NCBI RefSeq assembly: GCF_900111275.1
Contig: NZ_FOGR01000004.1
Span: 62,001-126,000 of the forward strand
Source: Rhizobium sp. NFR03
GTDB taxonomy: Bacteria; Pseudomonadota; Alphaproteobacteria; Rhizobiales; Rhizobiaceae
DNA: 64,000 nt
Reading direction: 5' to 3'
Positions 18,541-28,815 of this stretch are shown here, piece after piece. Made by a program: the position numbers and the translations under genes. Each line of letters opens with the position of its first letter. Positions within the stretch are counted from its first letter, which is position 1. The notes beneath the pieces are model-generated. The model saw only the letters and a program-made list of their open reading frames with translations. It did no database searches and was not told where the DNA came from.

Positions 18541-19061
18541 GCATCGCCGTTTCCAGCCGCACGGATTTCACTGATATCGCGGACAATGACACCCGGCGCA
18601 CACTCTTCCGCGGTGCGATGGCGAAGCTCGGGGCCGCCGTCAACATCATCACGACCGATGGACCGGGCGGGCGCACCGGTTTTGCCGCGACCGCCGTTTG
18701 CAGCGTGACCGACGATCCGCCGACGCTGCTCGTCTGCCTCAACCGGTCAGCCTCGGTCTACGGTGCCGTAACGACCAACAAGGTGCTCTGCGTCAACACG
18801 CTGAACGCCGGTCACCAGGCCCTATCACAACTTTTCGGCGGAAAGACACCGGCAGCCGAGCGGTTCGCCACCGCCAACTGGTCGGTTCTGACGACAGGGG
18901 CTCCCGCGCTGGACGACGCGCTGGTCTCGTTTGATTGCGTGATCGAAAACACGGTCTCGCAAGGCACGCATGATGTGCTTTTCTGCCGCGTGGTTTCTAC
19001 AGCTACCCGCGCGGATGGGCAGGCGCTCTTCTACTTCGACCGCGCATATCACGAGGTTTGA
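18537..19061 (+). CDS. rutF: FMN reductase RutF
   Basis: Flavin reductase (174 aa) that supplies reduced FMN to RutA using NADH. It has the flavin-reductase-like split-barrel blocks: [46 protein letters not shown] and, near the end, FYFDRAYH. It is the last gene of the operon. rutE (malonic semialdehyde reductase) and rutG (uracil permease) are not adjacent, so those steps must be supplied elsewhere. Confidence 0.93.
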   Translation: MSIAVSSRTDFTDIADNDTRRTLFRGAMAKLGAAVNIITTDGPGGRTGFAATAVCSVTDDPPTLLVCLNRSASVYGAVTTNKVLCVNTLNAGHQALSQLFGGKTPAAERFATANWSVLTTGAPALDDALVSFDCVIENTVSQGTHDVLFCRVVSTATRADGQALFYFDRAYHEV

Positions 19062-19097
19062 CGGTCCGGAAACGGATATTCCGCCATGGGCCGAAGA

Positions 19098-19140
19098 GGA
19101 GGCGCCGTCGGGAGACCATCTTCTCCGTCTCAGCGCCTCC
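19098..19140. terminator. Bidirectional hairpin between convergent rutF and dgoD
   Basis: GGAGGCGC (19098-19105) pairs with GCGCCTCC (19133-19140); inside, GGAGA (19111-19115) pairs with TCTCC (19122-19126). It fills the 92-bp gap between two convergent genes, so it probably ends both messages, although neither side has a long T-run. Confidence 0.6.
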
Positions 19141-19153
19141 GCAAATCAGTCGA

Positions 19154-20302
19154 CTACCACTCGGCAACGCTGCCGTCGGAATGGCGCCACAGCGGGTTGC
19201 GCCAGCGATGGCCTTCGGCGGCGCGGGCAATCACATATTCCTCATCGACCTCGATGCCGAGGCCCGGGCCCTGCGGGATGGAAACGAAGCCATCCTCGTA
19301 GTGGAAGACCTCCTTGTTGGAGATGTAGTCGAGAATATCGTTGCCCTTGTTGTAGTGGATGCCGAGGCTCTGCTCCTGAATGAAGGCATTGTAGCTGACG
19401 GCGTCGACCTGCAGGCAGGCAGCGAGCGCAATGGGGCCGAGCGGGCAATGCGGGGCCAGCGCCACATCGTAGGCTTCGGCCATTGCCGCGATCTTGCGGC
19501 ATTCGGTAATACCGCCGGCATGCGAAAGGTCCGGCTGAAGGATATCGACATAGCCGTCGGAGAGGACCTGCTTGAAGTCCCAGCGCGAGTAAAGCCGTTC
19601 ACCGAGCGCGATCGGCGTCGAGCAATGGTTGGCAATCTCCTTCAGCGCCTCACGATTCTCCGAGAGAACAGGTTCCTCGATGAACATCAGGTTGTAGGGC
19701 TGCAACTCCTTGGCCAGGACCTTCGCCATCGGCCGGTGCACGCGGCCGTGGAAATCGACGCCGATGCCGACATGCGGGCCGATCGCCTCGCGGATGATGG
19801 CGATCGTCTCGACGGCGCGCTCGACCTTGTCCCAGCTATCGACGATCTGCATTTCTTCGCAGCCGTTCAGCTTGATGGCCTTGAAGCCGCGGGCAACGAC
19901 CTCGCGTGCATTGTTGGCGACGTCGCTCGGGCGGTCGCCGCCGATCCAGGAATAGACCTTGATCTTGTCGCGAACCTGCCCGCCGAGCAGCGAGTGGATC
20001 GGTTGGCCGAGCGCCTTGCCCTTGATGTCCCAAAGCGCCTGATCGATGCCGGCGATGGCGCTCATGTGGATCGCGCCGCCGCGGTAGAAGCCGCCGCGAT
20101 ACATGACGTTCCAGTGGTCCTCGATCAGGAACGGGTCTTTGCCGATCAGGTAATCCTCGAGTTCGTGAACGGCGGCCTGAACGGTCAGTGCACGGCCCTC
20201 GACCACGGGTTCACCCCAGCCGGTGATGCCCTCGTCGGTCTCGATCTTCAGGAACATCCAGCGCGGAGGCACGATGTAGGTGGTCAGCTTCGTAATTTTC
20301 AT
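19154..20302 (-). CDS. dgoD: D-galactonate dehydratase
   Basis: Enolase-superfamily enzyme (382 aa, the same length as E. coli DgoD) that dehydrates D-galactonate to 2-keto-3-deoxy-D-galactonate. Visible features are the capping domain start [25 protein letters not shown], the catalytic-base region [12 protein letters not shown], the metal-ligand motif [15 protein letters not shown], and the second base [11 protein letters not shown]. The ATG at 20302 is used; the frame continues upstream into the regulator gene. It lies 46 bp after the GntR gene on the same strand. No dgoK or dgoA is adjacent. Confidence 0.93.
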   Translation of the reverse strand: MKITKLTTYIVPPRWMFLKIETDEGITGWGEPVVEGRALTVQAAVHELEDYLIGKDPFLIEDHWNVMYRGGFYRGGAIHMSAIAGIDQALWDIKGKALGQPIHSLLGGQVRDKIKVYSWIGGDRPSDVANNAREVVARGFKAIKLNGCEEMQIVDSWDKVERAVETIAIIREAIGPHVGIGVDFHGRVHRPMAKVLAKELQPYNLMFIEEPVLSENREALKEIANHCSTPIALGERLYSRWDFKQVLSDGYVDILQPDLSHAGGITECRKIAAMAEAYDVALAPHCPLGPIALAACLQVDAVSYNAFIQEQSLGIHYNKGNDILDYISNKEVFHYEDGFVSIPQGPGLGIEVDEEYVIARAAEGHRWRNPLWRHSDGSVAEW

Positions 20303-20348
20303 AGGCTCTGTCTCATAAGTGACGGGTGGTTGGGTGAGAAGGAGATGG

Positions 20349-21125
20349 TCAGGACGACGGCGTCCGCGGATGCTTTCGCAGCGCTGTTGCCAGATCGCGG
20401 GCCGCAAGGTCGAGCATGCGCGTCGAACAGTCCCGCGCGGCAGCCTTGTTCCGCACTCTCAGGGCCTCGATCAGCGCGCGGTGGATATCAACGGCTTCGC
20501 CCCGGGCATCGACAGCCTCGTTGGAAGCATGAAGGGCGAATTCGAGTGCTGCCTGAATGATGCTCGACAGCTGCATGAAGACCTGATTGTGGCTCGCCCT
20601 CATGAGGTTGGTGTGAAAGGCCACGTCAGCCGCCGTGAAGGCTTCCACATCGCCTTCGGCCTCCTGCATGCGCTGCCAGGCGCTCTCGATTTCCGCGATA
20701 TCCTGCACGGTCGCCCGCTCGGCCGCCAGTTCCGCAGCAAAGGGCTCGATGGCGCGGCGCGCTTCGAGGATGGACTGGAGGAGATCCAGATCAAAGATGC
20801 GCGGGCCGATCCATTCCAGAACCTGCCGGTCGAGCAGGTTCCACGCCTCACGCGGGCAGATCTGGGTTCCGATCCGCGAGCGCCCTTGCACCATGCCCTT
20901 GGACTCCAGGATCTTCAGCGATTCCCGAATGACGGTCCGGCTGACGCTGTAGCGGATGCAGAGTTCGTTCTCGGTCGGAAGCATGCCGTTCGGCGGAAAA
21001 AGGTCGGCGCAGATATCGGAAGCGAGCGAGCGCGTCACGTTTTTCTGGACACGCGGACGCTTGACCGAAACGTCGCTGCCAGTCGCTGTGGTCAGCAGGG
21101 CGATGCGGTCGCGCGGTCTTCTCAT
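20349..21125 (-). CDS. GntR/FadR-family (FCD) regulator, probably DgoR-like
   Basis: Transcription factor of 258 aa. A winged helix-turn-helix (about 35-100; [25 protein letters not shown] is the recognition region) is followed by an all-helical FCD effector domain (about 115-240) with the metal-binding histidine [13 protein letters not shown]. The ATG at 21125 follows GGTGGGGAGGCG. It sits upstream of dgoD in the same direction, so it is likely a galactonate-responsive repressor. An N-terminal extension of about 30 residues before the HTH is slightly longer than usual. Confidence 0.88.
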   Translation of the reverse strand: MRRPRDRIALLTTATGSDVSVKRPRVQKNVTRSLASDICADLFPPNGMLPTENELCIRYSVSRTVIRESLKILESKGMVQGRSRIGTQICPREAWNLLDRQVLEWIGPRIFDLDLLQSILEARRAIEPFAAELAAERATVQDIAEIESAWQRMQEAEGDVEAFTAADVAFHTNLMRASHNQVFMQLSSIIQAALEFALHASNEAVDARGEAVDIHRALIEALRVRNKAAARDCSTRMLDLAARDLATALRKHPRTPSS

Positions 21126-21714
21126 TTACGCCTCCCCACCCTGCGGACCATCGCCCGAACCTCATAAATTCAACGAGGCTAAGTACATCAGATTTCCAAT
21201 CATCATACAATAACATTTACGCATCAGATGAAAGCCTTTGCAGATGATCGCCGAGGTGGCGCAGTGGCTTGGGAGAGATATGCCCTGAAGGCACGCCGCT
21301 CGATCAGGAAGTGGTATCTTCGCTTGAGAGGAGTGTCACGGATCGCGGTCGCGCTGGCACTTTGCCCATCCCCGCCGCTTGCATGCCTAATGGGCCAAGG
21401 CACTGAATATGCATACGCGCTAAAGCTGCACCTCTGATGCCAAGATGCTCTACAACCCACTACTACGTTGCAATCACACGCGCATTAGCGACACCGACTG
21501 AAGACAACGCGCAAATGCCCCTAGTCTATAGGAAGGGCAAAAACGTCGCGAAGGAACGTGCCGCGGTGCGGCTGAAAGATAAATACCCCAGATAGAAGTG
21601 TACGAAATGGACAAAGATGTAGGGAGCGTAAATTAACGTCTCGTTAGGTTTTTAAGTGCAACCTTACGGAGAACCAAGGGGGCTTGGTTTAACAGTAAAA
21701 TAAGAGGTCCCGTG
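21126..21714. other. 589-bp intergenic region before tadE
   Basis: No gene recognised. The left part (21126-21220) should hold the gntR-dgoD promoter. The right part is AT-richer and carries two inverted repeats: TAACG-TCT-CGTTA (21634-21646) and AACCAAG-GGGG-CTTGGTT (21672-21689), the second ending 25 bp before the tadE start. Either may be a regulator site, or the second a leader hairpin. A short open frame at 21228-21437 is not protein-like. Confidence 0.45.
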
Positions 21715-22140
21715 ATGTCGATCATGTCACGTTTGACGCGTCGTGCTTCTGGCGTCGCTGCGATCGAATTCGCCTTCATTGCGCCGTTGTTTCTGGGCGT
21801 TATGTTCACGATGGTTGCATGGGGCCTCTATCTCGGGGCCACGCACTCCGTCCAGCAGATCGCTGCGGATACGGCCCGCGCCGCGATTGCAGGCCTCTCG
21901 GCAAGCGAACGGAATGCCTTGGCATCTGCTTACATTGGCTCGATGAAGCCAGGCGAGTTTGCACTCATCAACCAGAAGAAGCTGAACGTCCTGGTTGAAG
22001 ACGACAAAGTTCGCCCGAATCAGTTCACCGTAAAGCTCACCTATGACGCGAGCGACCTTCCCATCTGGAACCTCATGACCTTCGCCTTGCCGGATACCAT
22101 CATCGCACGCTCCGCGACGATCCGGATCGGCGGCGCGTGA
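21715..22140 (+). CDS. TadE-like pseudopilin/assembly protein
   Basis: A 141-aa protein with the TadE pattern: a short basic N-terminus (MSIMSRLTRR), then ASGVAAIEFAFIAPLFL, the pilin-like motif with glutamate at position 5 of the hydrophobic helix, and a periplasmic remainder. TadE proteins are minor pseudopilins or assembly factors of Flp/Tad pili. ATG 21715 is preferred to the adjacent GTG 21712; AGAGG lies upstream. It overlaps the next gene by one base. No other tad/cpa genes are nearby. Confidence 0.82.
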   Translation: MSIMSRLTRRASGVAAIEFAFIAPLFLGVMFTMVAWGLYLGATHSVQQIAADTARAAIAGLSASERNALASAYIGSMKPGEFALINQKKLNVLVEDDKVRPNQFTVKLTYDASDLPIWNLMTFALPDTIIARSATIRIGGA

Positions 22141-23876
22141 TGTTTACCCGCATCAACCAAAAAGCGCAGACTTTCAGATCCAGGATCGATGGTAACGTCG
22201 CCGTCATGACGGCGCTCGTCCTTCCCGCCTGCATCGGCGTGGTCGCCATCGGCGTCGATTATGGCCACCTGACGCTGGAGAGACGGCAGATGCAGGTGGC
22301 AGCAGATCTCACTGCGATCGCGGTGGCGTCCGATATGGCTCACGCAGAAGCAGCGGCTCTGTCGCATATCGAGAACAACGGTCTGAATCTCGTCCTGAAA
22401 ACTCCGGAAGGATGGAAGGCGGCGAGTGGCGCGGTCATTCCTGACGTTGCCATAACAGGCACCACCGGTCGTGTAGCCCTCGAAAAGGGTCGCTATGTCG
22501 CCAACGCTGCTCTCGGCGTCGATCAGCGGTTTCAACCGGGTGCGGCACCAAACGATGCGGTGCGCGTCACCGTCGAGCAACCGGGAACCCTGTTCTTCGC
22601 CTCGATGTTCACGACGGCGCCGGTCATGTCGGCTGTCGGCACGGCGGCCATGACCAAAACCGCTGCCTTCTCTATCGGATCGCGCCTTGCAAGCCTTGAA
22701 GGCGGACTTCTAAACGCCATTCTCGGGAAGATGCTCGGCACCACGCTCGAATTGAAAGCCGTGGACTACCGTGCATTGGCGACGACGGATATCGACCTTT
22801 TTCAATTGACGCGTGGTCTTGCGGCCGATCTTAACCTGACGACCGTTACCTATGACGAGATTCTCGCGACGGAAATCACCGTGCCGCAACTCATGACAGC
22901 GATCCTGCGTCATGGCGGACTGACGTCCAGCACGGCCACGCTCGTGTCGAAGATTCGGCAATCGCTGCCGGCAAACGGGAAGCGTTTCTCGCTCGCCCGT
23001 CTCGTCGATCTCGGCAACAAGGGACATCCGCGCGTCGATGCGCCCACGGGGCTCGGCATCAAGGTCGGCGTGCTCGATCTCCTGCAGTCGAGCGCGGCTC
23101 TCGCCAACGGTGCCGAGCTGGTGAAGGTCGATACCAAGCTTGATCTTCCCGGCCTCGGCTCGGTCGAGCTCGCGCTTGCAGTCGGCGAGCCGGCCATTGG
23201 CACGCCGCTTCATCGCGTTGGCGAACCGGGGCTCGCCGTTCGCACCGCTCAGGTTCGCGTCGCCATGGCCATCAAGATCGACGGTCTGGCGGACCTCCTC
23301 GGAATCAGGATCAGTCTGCCGCTCTATATCGAAGTGGCGCATGCCGAAGCGAAGCTCGCCAGCATCCAGTGTCATGGTGGCAAGCCGAACAATGCGACCG
23401 TCGTGATCGACACCGTTCCCGGCGTGGCCGAGGTTTCGATCGGCCAGGTCGATGCAGCAGCACTCAAGAATTTCGGATCGTCGCCCAGGGTGACCAAGGC
23501 AAAGCTGGTCGATTCAGGTCTTCTCACGGTCGAGGGTCTGGCTTCCGTCAATGTCGGTAGTGCACAGGTCAAGAAGCTGACGTTTACGCCAGGGGATATC
23601 GCAGTCGGTTCAACAAAGAACGTCTCATCGAGCGGCCTTCTTACGTCCTTGACCCAATCACTTCTAGCCGATCTCGAAGCGGAAATCCGGCTGCCACTTC
23701 TCTCTCTCATGACGGACAAGGTGGTGCAGGCTGCGCTGGCGAAAACGCTGGGCGCCGTCACACCCAGTATTGACGCACTTCTCGAGCGAATTCTGGCCGT
23801 TGCCGGCGTCCGCATCGGGGAAGCGGATGTCCGCGTCACCCAGGTCGATTGCGCAAATCCCGTGCTCGTTCAATAG
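22140..23876 (+). CDS. TadG-like membrane-anchored surface protein
   Basis: A 578-aa protein. The N-terminus matches the TadG/TadE-like anchor: RSRIDGNVAVMTALVLPACIGVVAIGVDYGHLTLERRQMQVAAD. This is one membrane helix followed by the conserved RRxxQxAADxxAxA helix. The remaining 500 residues are outside the membrane, rich in Ala/Val/Leu, with no von Willebrand or other named domain that I recognise; a late Cys pair (IQCHGG, QVDCANP) could form a disulfide. It starts one base inside the preceding stop (TGATG overlap), so the two are translationally coupled. Confidence 0.78.
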   Translation: MFTRINQKAQTFRSRIDGNVAVMTALVLPACIGVVAIGVDYGHLTLERRQMQVAADLTAIAVASDMAHAEAAALSHIENNGLNLVLKTPEGWKAASGAVIPDVAITGTTGRVALEKGRYVANAALGVDQRFQPGAAPNDAVRVTVEQPGTLFFASMFTTAPVMSAVGTAAMTKTAAFSIGSRLASLEGGLLNAILGKMLGTTLELKAVDYRALATTDIDLFQLTRGLAADLNLTTVTYDEILATEITVPQLMTAILRHGGLTSSTATLVSKIRQSLPANGKRFSLARLVDLGNKGHPRVDAPTGLGIKVGVLDLLQSSAALANGAELVKVDTKLDLPGLGSVELALAVGEPAIGTPLHRVGEPGLAVRTAQVRVAMAIKIDGLADLLGIRISLPLYIEVAHAEAKLASIQCHGGKPNNATVVIDTVPGVAEVSIGQVDAAALKNFGSSPRVTKAKLVDSGLLTVEGLASVNVGSAQVKKLTFTPGDIAVGSTKNVSSSGLLTSLTQSLLADLEAEIRLPLLSLMTDKVVQAALAKTLGAVTPSIDALLERILAVAGVRIGEADVRVTQVDCANPVLVQ

Positions 23877-23926
23877 GCCGAGCAAAGACGACGATGTTGA
23901 GATGTGGACCAAGGAAAGCGATGTAG

Positions 23927-26308
23927 ATGTTCACCGTCCTCGAATGCGTCACGGACCGGCACGACCTGTCGATCACGGTCATATCAGGCTTGATCGCGCT
24001 TCTTGGCATGCTGGCTTTCTATCACCTCGTCCTGCGCGCGGAGGAGAGCACCGCAAGTCGGCGCCGAAACTGGCGTCTCGTTGCTGCCTTTTCGGCGGGC
24101 CTCAGCGTCTGGGCCACGCATTTCGTGGCCATGCTGGCGTATGAGGGGACGGTCGCGCTGCGATTCGATCTGATATTTACGACACTCTCCGCCGCCATAG
24201 CCGTTATCGGCTTCTGGCTCGCCATCCGCCATGGCTTCATCGGCGCCGGCTCCATGGCCTCATCCGCGGGGCTCATGACCATCACGGTCGCCGCCATGCA
24301 TTTCGTCGGCATGGCAGGGCTTCGGGCGGAGGCGCATCTGAACTTTGCCTGGGGCCCGATTGTCGTTGCGACCGTTGCCGCATTTGCGCTGTTTGCTCTG
24401 TCGCTCGTCCTCTTTTCCCGGTTGAGCGGCCACATCAGGATCATTGCGTCTGCGATCTGCGCCGTCCTCGGCATCTGTACGCTCCACTTCGTCACCATGT
24501 CGGCCACGATCATCACGCCCGACCCGACGCTGCCGGCCGTCGTCATCGACATGGCGGATAATGTCTGGCTGACGAGCGCGATCACCGGTGTCACGCTGCT
24601 CATTCTCGTCTCCTCTGCCATCGGCGTCATCATCGATCGGCATCTCGTCGATCTCAAAGGCTTTGCCAACTCCACACTCGATGGCCTTGCCGTCGTGCGC
24701 GACGGTGTCATCCTCGAGGTCAATACAAAATTCTCCACAATGCTCGATCGCGCGGACGGCGATCTCGTCGGCTGTCGGGCGGATCAGTTCCTCTCGGCGA
24801 TCGACGATCAACCTATCGACTTGCCACGCCGATCAGCCGTCGAAGCCTCGCCGCGCACAGGCGACAGTACCCGCATCTTCGAGGTCGCCGTGCACACCAT
24901 CGAATATGGTGGCCGCCCTTCGGAGGTGATCGCAGTGCGCGACCTGACCGAGAGGCGTGCCGTGCAAAAGAAGGTGGAATACCTTGCGCGTCACGACATG
25001 CTGACAGGCCTGATGAACCGCTCGATTTTTCAGGAGAGCCTTCAAACGCAGCTGGAGTGCGGTGCGGCAACCGGAAAGCCCTTTGCGCTGCTTGCGCTCG
25101 ATCTCGATCGGTTCAAGGCGGTGAACGATCTTTTCGGCCACGCCGAGGGCGATCGCGTGCTGCGCGACGTTGCCGCAATCCTGCGTGCCAGCTGCCGCGG
25201 CGGCGACACGGTCGCGCGCATCGGCGGTGACGAATTCGTCATTCTGACGGCGGAGGGTGTCGATACGGAAGGTGCGGGCGCGCTTGCCGCACGTATCCGC
25301 ACCACCTTCCGCGAACGCATGAACATCTCTCTCGACCCGACCGCCGTCGGCGTCAGCATCGGCATCGCCGTTTTTCCGAAGGACGGTGCCGATGCCGATG
25401 CACTGACGCAGGCTGCCGACGTGGCGCTTTACAGGGCGAAAGCGAGCGGGCGCGGCATGCACGCCTTCTACGACCTCGCCATGGACCAGGAGCGGCGTGA
25501 TCGGCGCCAGCTTGAAAGCGATCTGCGCCAAGCGATTTCCCGCAACGAGTTGCGCCTGCTTTTCCAGCCGATTCAGTCGGTCGATGAAGCCGCCATTCTT
25601 GCTTATGAGGCGCTGTTGCGCTGGTCCCACCCGGCGCGGGGCAATGTGTCGCCGGACGTTTTCATTCCCATCGCAGAGGAAAGCGGCATTATCCTGTCGA
25701 TCGGCGAATGGGTCCTGCGCGAGGCATGCCGACAGGCTGCCGGCTGGGACCCGGCGCTGAAAGTCGCGGTCAACATGTCCGCCGTCCAGTTCCGGCTTCC
25801 AAACCTTGCCGGCTCCATCGCCGGCGTCCTCGACGCGACAGGTCTGGCGCCGGCACGGCTGGAACTCGAAATCACCGAGACGGCGCTGCTGAAGGATCGA
25901 GTCGCAACGCTCGATATCCTGCGGCAGATCAAGGCGCTCGGCGTCAAGGTCGTCATGGACGACTTCGGCACGGGCTACTCCTCCCTGAGCAATCTCCAGT
26001 CCTTCCCTTTCGACGGGCTGAAAATCGACCGCAGCTTCATCGCCGACATGGATCACGACGCCAATGCACGCGCTATCGTGCGCGCCGTCGTCAGCCTCGG
26101 CCGCAGCCTCGATCTCCCCGTCACGGCGGAAGGCATCGAGACCCAAGCGCAGTACAGCATGATCGTCGACGAAGGTTGCGCGCATGCCCAGGGCTACCTG
26201 TTCGGCAAACCGGGAGCGGGGCCGGAACCAATCATCGGCGGGCGGGAGCAACGCGCCGAGCTGAAGAAAACGAAGCCGAGAAAAGAGCGGGACACATGTT
26301 TGGATTGA
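23927..26308 (+). CDS. MHYT-PAS-GGDEF-EAL cyclic-di-GMP enzyme
   Basis: Inner-membrane protein of 793 aa. Residues 1-230 hold about seven helices with three MHYT-type motifs in the form [14 protein letters not shown] and LHFVTMSA (Phe for Tyr), a sensor thought to bind copper and respond to gases. A PAS-like region follows (about 245-350). The GGDEF domain has an intact active site (GGDEF 433-437) and a canonical inhibitory RxxD five residues before it (RGGD). The EAL domain has E561-[27 protein letters not shown] and AEGIET. Both synthesis and breakdown of cyclic-di-GMP look possible. Its last 13 bp overlap the chemoreceptor gene. Confidence 0.93.
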   Translation: MFTVLECVTDRHDLSITVISGLIALLGMLAFYHLVLRAEESTASRRRNWRLVAAFSAGLSVWATHFVAMLAYEGTVALRFDLIFTTLSAAIAVIGFWLAIRHGFIGAGSMASSAGLMTITVAAMHFVGMAGLRAEAHLNFAWGPIVVATVAAFALFALSLVLFSRLSGHIRIIASAICAVLGICTLHFVTMSATIITPDPTLPAVVIDMADNVWLTSAITGVTLLILVSSAIGVIIDRHLVDLKGFANSTLDGLAVVRDGVILEVNTKFSTMLDRADGDLVGCRADQFLSAIDDQPIDLPRRSAVEASPRTGDSTRIFEVAVHTIEYGGRPSEVIAVRDLTERRAVQKKVEYLARHDMLTGLMNRSIFQESLQTQLECGAATGKPFALLALDLDRFKAVNDLFGHAEGDRVLRDVAAILRASCRGGDTVARIGGDEFVILTAEGVDTEGAGALAARIRTTFRERMNISLDPTAVGVSIGIAVFPKDGADADALTQAADVALYRAKASGRGMHAFYDLAMDQERRDRRQLESDLRQAISRNELRLLFQPIQSVDEAAILAYEALLRWSHPARGNVSPDVFIPIAEESGIILSIGEWVLREACRQAAGWDPALKVAVNMSAVQFRLPNLAGSIAGVLDATGLAPARLELEITETALLKDRVATLDILRQIKALGVKVVMDDFGTGYSSLSNLQSFPFDGLKIDRSFIADMDHDANARAIVRAVVSLGRSLDLPVTAEGIETQAQYSMIVDEGCAHAQGYLFGKPGAGPEPIIGGREQRAELKKTKPRKERDTCLD

Positions 26309-27963
26309 AAAAAGGCGCAGGCTGGGGATCCGACATTTCGGATGCGCTTTCAAAATCGCAGGCCATCATAGAGTTCGACCTTGAGGGGAACATCCTTCGG
26401 GCGAACGAGAACTTCTGCCGGGCGCTCGGCTACACGATCGAGGAGATCGTCGGAAAACATCACAGTCTTTTCTGCGATCCGGAAACGGTCCGGTCTGCGG
26501 ACTATGCCGCATTCTGGAAACGTCTTGCGAGCGGCACGTTCGATGCCGGCGCCTATAGACGCATTGGGAAGGGCGGTCGAGCGATCTGGATCCAGGCGAC
26601 CTATAATCCTGTGATGAAAAGCGGCAAGCCTTACAAGGTTGTCAAGTTTGCAGCCGACATCACGGCTGCGAAGGAGAAGGCGATCGAGGACGCGGGAAAG
26701 CTGGAGGCTATTTCCCGCTCGCAAGCGGTTATTGAATTCTACCCGACCGGTGAGATCATCACGGCGAACGATAATTTCTGCAAGACGCTGGGATATGCGC
26801 TGGGCGAAATCGTCGGGCGGCATCACAGCATGTTCTGCCGCACCGACTATGCTGCAACACCTGAATACAAGACCTTCTGGGCGCAGCTCGCCGGCGGCAC
26901 GTTTATTGCCAACGAATTCGTCCGTGTCGGCAAAGGGGGAAAAGAGGTCTGGATCCAGGCCGCCTACAACCCGATCCTCGATTCCAGCGGCAAGGTGTGC
27001 AAGGTGGTGAAGTTCGCAACCGATGTGACCGAGCGCATGAGCGCCATCGGCGAGATCGGGGCGGCGATGAAGGCGCTGTCGAATGGCGATCTCACCTCGA
27101 CCCTGGACCGCGCTTTCGTGCCTTCGATGGAAGAGCTGCGACATCACTTCAATACAACGCTCGCGCAGTTGCGCAACACGATGGAGAACATCGATATCAG
27201 CGTGGCGGCCATCGCCGACGGCTCCCGCGAGATCAGCCAGAACGCCGGCAGCCTGTCGCGCCGCACGGAGCAGAATGCGGCAAGTCTGGAGGAGACCGCA
27301 GCCGCGCTGGAGGAGATCACCACCACTGTCAACGACACCAGTGCCCGCGCGCAGGAGGCCGGCAGCCTTGTAAACCAGACCCGCAGCGGCGCCGAGCGGT
27401 CCGGTGCCCTCGTTGAGCGGGCCGTCTCGGCGATGGCCGAGATCGCAGCATCGTCTCAATCGATCACCAATATCATCGGCGTTATCGACGAAATCGCGTT
27501 CCAGACGAACTTGCTTGCCCTCAATGCCGGCATCGAAGCCGCGCGTGCCGGAGAGGCGGGTCGCGGCTTTGCGGTGGTCGCGCAAGAGGTCCGCGAGCTG
27601 GCGCAGCGTTCGGCACAGGCCGCCAAGGAGATCAACGCGCTGATTGCCGCGTCGAACGGGATCGTTCGCAACGGCGTGGATCTTGTCGGAGAAACCGGGC
27701 GCGCGCTCGAGGAAATCGTGAGCAAGGTCACGCAGATCGACGTCAACATCGCCGCGATCGTGCAGGCGGGACGCGAACAGGCCGTCGGCCTGCGCGAGAT
27801 CAACATTGCCGTCAACGCCATGGACCAGGCGACGCAACAGAACGCGGCCATGGCGGAGGAGAGCACAGCCGCGAGCGTGGAACTGGCGACGCAGACGACG
27901 GCCCTCCGGCAGCTCCTTTCCGCCTTTACCTATCACAAGGCGCGGCTGCGCATCGTCGCCTGA
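26296..27963 (+). CDS. Soluble methyl-accepting chemotaxis protein with two PAS domains
   Basis: A 555-aa cytoplasmic chemoreceptor without transmembrane helices. Two tandem PAS domains are close repeats of each other (about 10-125, [20 protein letters not shown]; about 132-250, [20 protein letters not shown]). Each has GYxxxEIVGxHHSxFC, a pattern seen in haem- or flavin-type aerotaxis sensors. A HAMP-like linker ([21 protein letters not shown]) leads to the signalling domain, with the CheA/CheW-contact hairpin [20 protein letters not shown] near 397-416. The C-terminus lacks the NWETF methylation pentapeptide. ATG 26296 lies inside the GGDEF-EAL gene, so the two are coupled. Confidence 0.92.
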   Translation: MFGLKKGAGWGSDISDALSKSQAIIEFDLEGNILRANENFCRALGYTIEEIVGKHHSLFCDPETVRSADYAAFWKRLASGTFDAGAYRRIGKGGRAIWIQATYNPVMKSGKPYKVVKFAADITAAKEKAIEDAGKLEAISRSQAVIEFYPTGEIITANDNFCKTLGYALGEIVGRHHSMFCRTDYAATPEYKTFWAQLAGGTFIANEFVRVGKGGKEVWIQAAYNPILDSSGKVCKVVKFATDVTERMSAIGEIGAAMKALSNGDLTSTLDRAFVPSMEELRHHFNTTLAQLRNTMENIDISVAAIADGSREISQNAGSLSRRTEQNAASLEETAAALEEITTTVNDTSARAQEAGSLVNQTRSGAERSGALVERAVSAMAEIAASSQSITNIIGVIDEIAFQTNLLALNAGIEAARAGEAGRGFAVVAQEVRELAQRSAQAAKEINALIAASNGIVRNGVDLVGETGRALEEIVSKVTQIDVNIAAIVQAGREQAVGLREINIAVNAMDQATQQNAAMAEESTAASVELATQTTALRQLLSAFTYHKARLRIVA

Positions 27964-28066
27964 CGACACCCTCTGATGGAGACGCTGCAGCTTTCGTGAG
28001 CGCTGCGGCATGTTCGAGGGAACCCGCCGGCTCCGGGGCGGTTGTGGCGCAAAGAAAGGACGCGCC

Positions 28067-28807
28067 ATGCCACCCAAGCAGAACACCTATCCGCCGCTCG
28101 ACCGGCCGAAGCAGATCGCCGAGAACGTCTGGATTGTCGATAGCGGTCCGCTGATGGCGATGGGGATCATCCCGCTCCCCGTTCGGATGACGATCGTACG
28201 GCTGGCGGACGGTTCGCTCTGGGTTCACTCCCCGACGCAGTTCTTTGCCATGCTGCACCGGCAAATGGACGCGCTGGGCCGCATCAGCCACTTCGTCGCG
28301 CCGAACAGCGCGCACTGGACATTTCTGGAAGAGTGGCAGGGCCGAGTTCCCGATGCGGCGACCTGGGCAGCACCCGGATTGAAGGATCGCACGCAGGTCA
28401 AGCGGTCGTCTGTACGACTTGACCATGAACTTGATCGGGACGCGAAAACGCCATGGGCGGATGAGATCGAGCAGATCTTCGTGGATGGCGGTGGCGGTTT
28501 CTGCGAGGTCTGCTTCTTTCATCGGCCGAGCGGTACGCTGATCCTGACCGACCTCGTGCAGAATATGGAACCGTCCAAGCTCTCCCTGCCCGGCCGCATC
28601 CTCGGCCGCATTGCGGGTGTCACGGCCCCTGAGGGTCGCGCACCCGTCTATCTTCGCGGGGTCATCAAGCAGAAGGGCGAAGCACCGCGCAATGCGGCAC
28701 GCCGCCTTGTTGCGCTTGCGCCCGAGCGCGTCGTCTTCGCGCACGGCGCCTGGTTCGAACAGGATGCCACAGCCCGTCTCACGACCTCGCTCGACTGGCT
28801 GCTGTGA
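28067..28807 (+). CDS. DUF4336 protein (metallo-beta-lactamase-like fold)
   Basis: A 246-aa cytoplasmic protein of the DUF4336 family, related to the metallo-beta-lactamase fold. It has the family blocks IAENVWIVDSGPL, VRMTIVRLADGSLWVHSP, HFVAPNSAHWTFLEEW and the late ERVVFAHGAWFEQDATARL. The classical HxHxDH zinc motif is not present; APNSAHW with a single histidine replaces it. AAAGAAAGGACG precedes ATG 28067. The biochemical role is unknown. It stands alone between the chemoreceptor and a convergent TRAP gene. Confidence 0.8.
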   Translation: MPPKQNTYPPLDRPKQIAENVWIVDSGPLMAMGIIPLPVRMTIVRLADGSLWVHSPTQFFAMLHRQMDALGRISHFVAPNSAHWTFLEEWQGRVPDAATWAAPGLKDRTQVKRSSVRLDHELDRDAKTPWADEIEQIFVDGGGGFCEVCFFHRPSGTLILTDLVQNMEPSKLSLPGRILGRIAGVTAPEGRAPVYLRGVIKQKGEAPRNAARRLVALAPERVVFAHGAWFEQDATARLTTSLDWLL

Positions 28808-28815
28808 CGGGCCGA

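Noticed and set aside
21228-21437. Short open frame, and a possible tRNA-like stretch near 21240-21330
   Set aside because: The frame is not protein-like, and I could not fold a cloverleaf with a plausible anticodon arm and T-loop.
24833-26353. 506-codon minus-strand frame opposite the GGDEF-EAL gene
   Set aside because: It is a shadow of a gene with intact GGDEF and EAL motifs; GC-rich third positions create long antisense frames throughout this genome.
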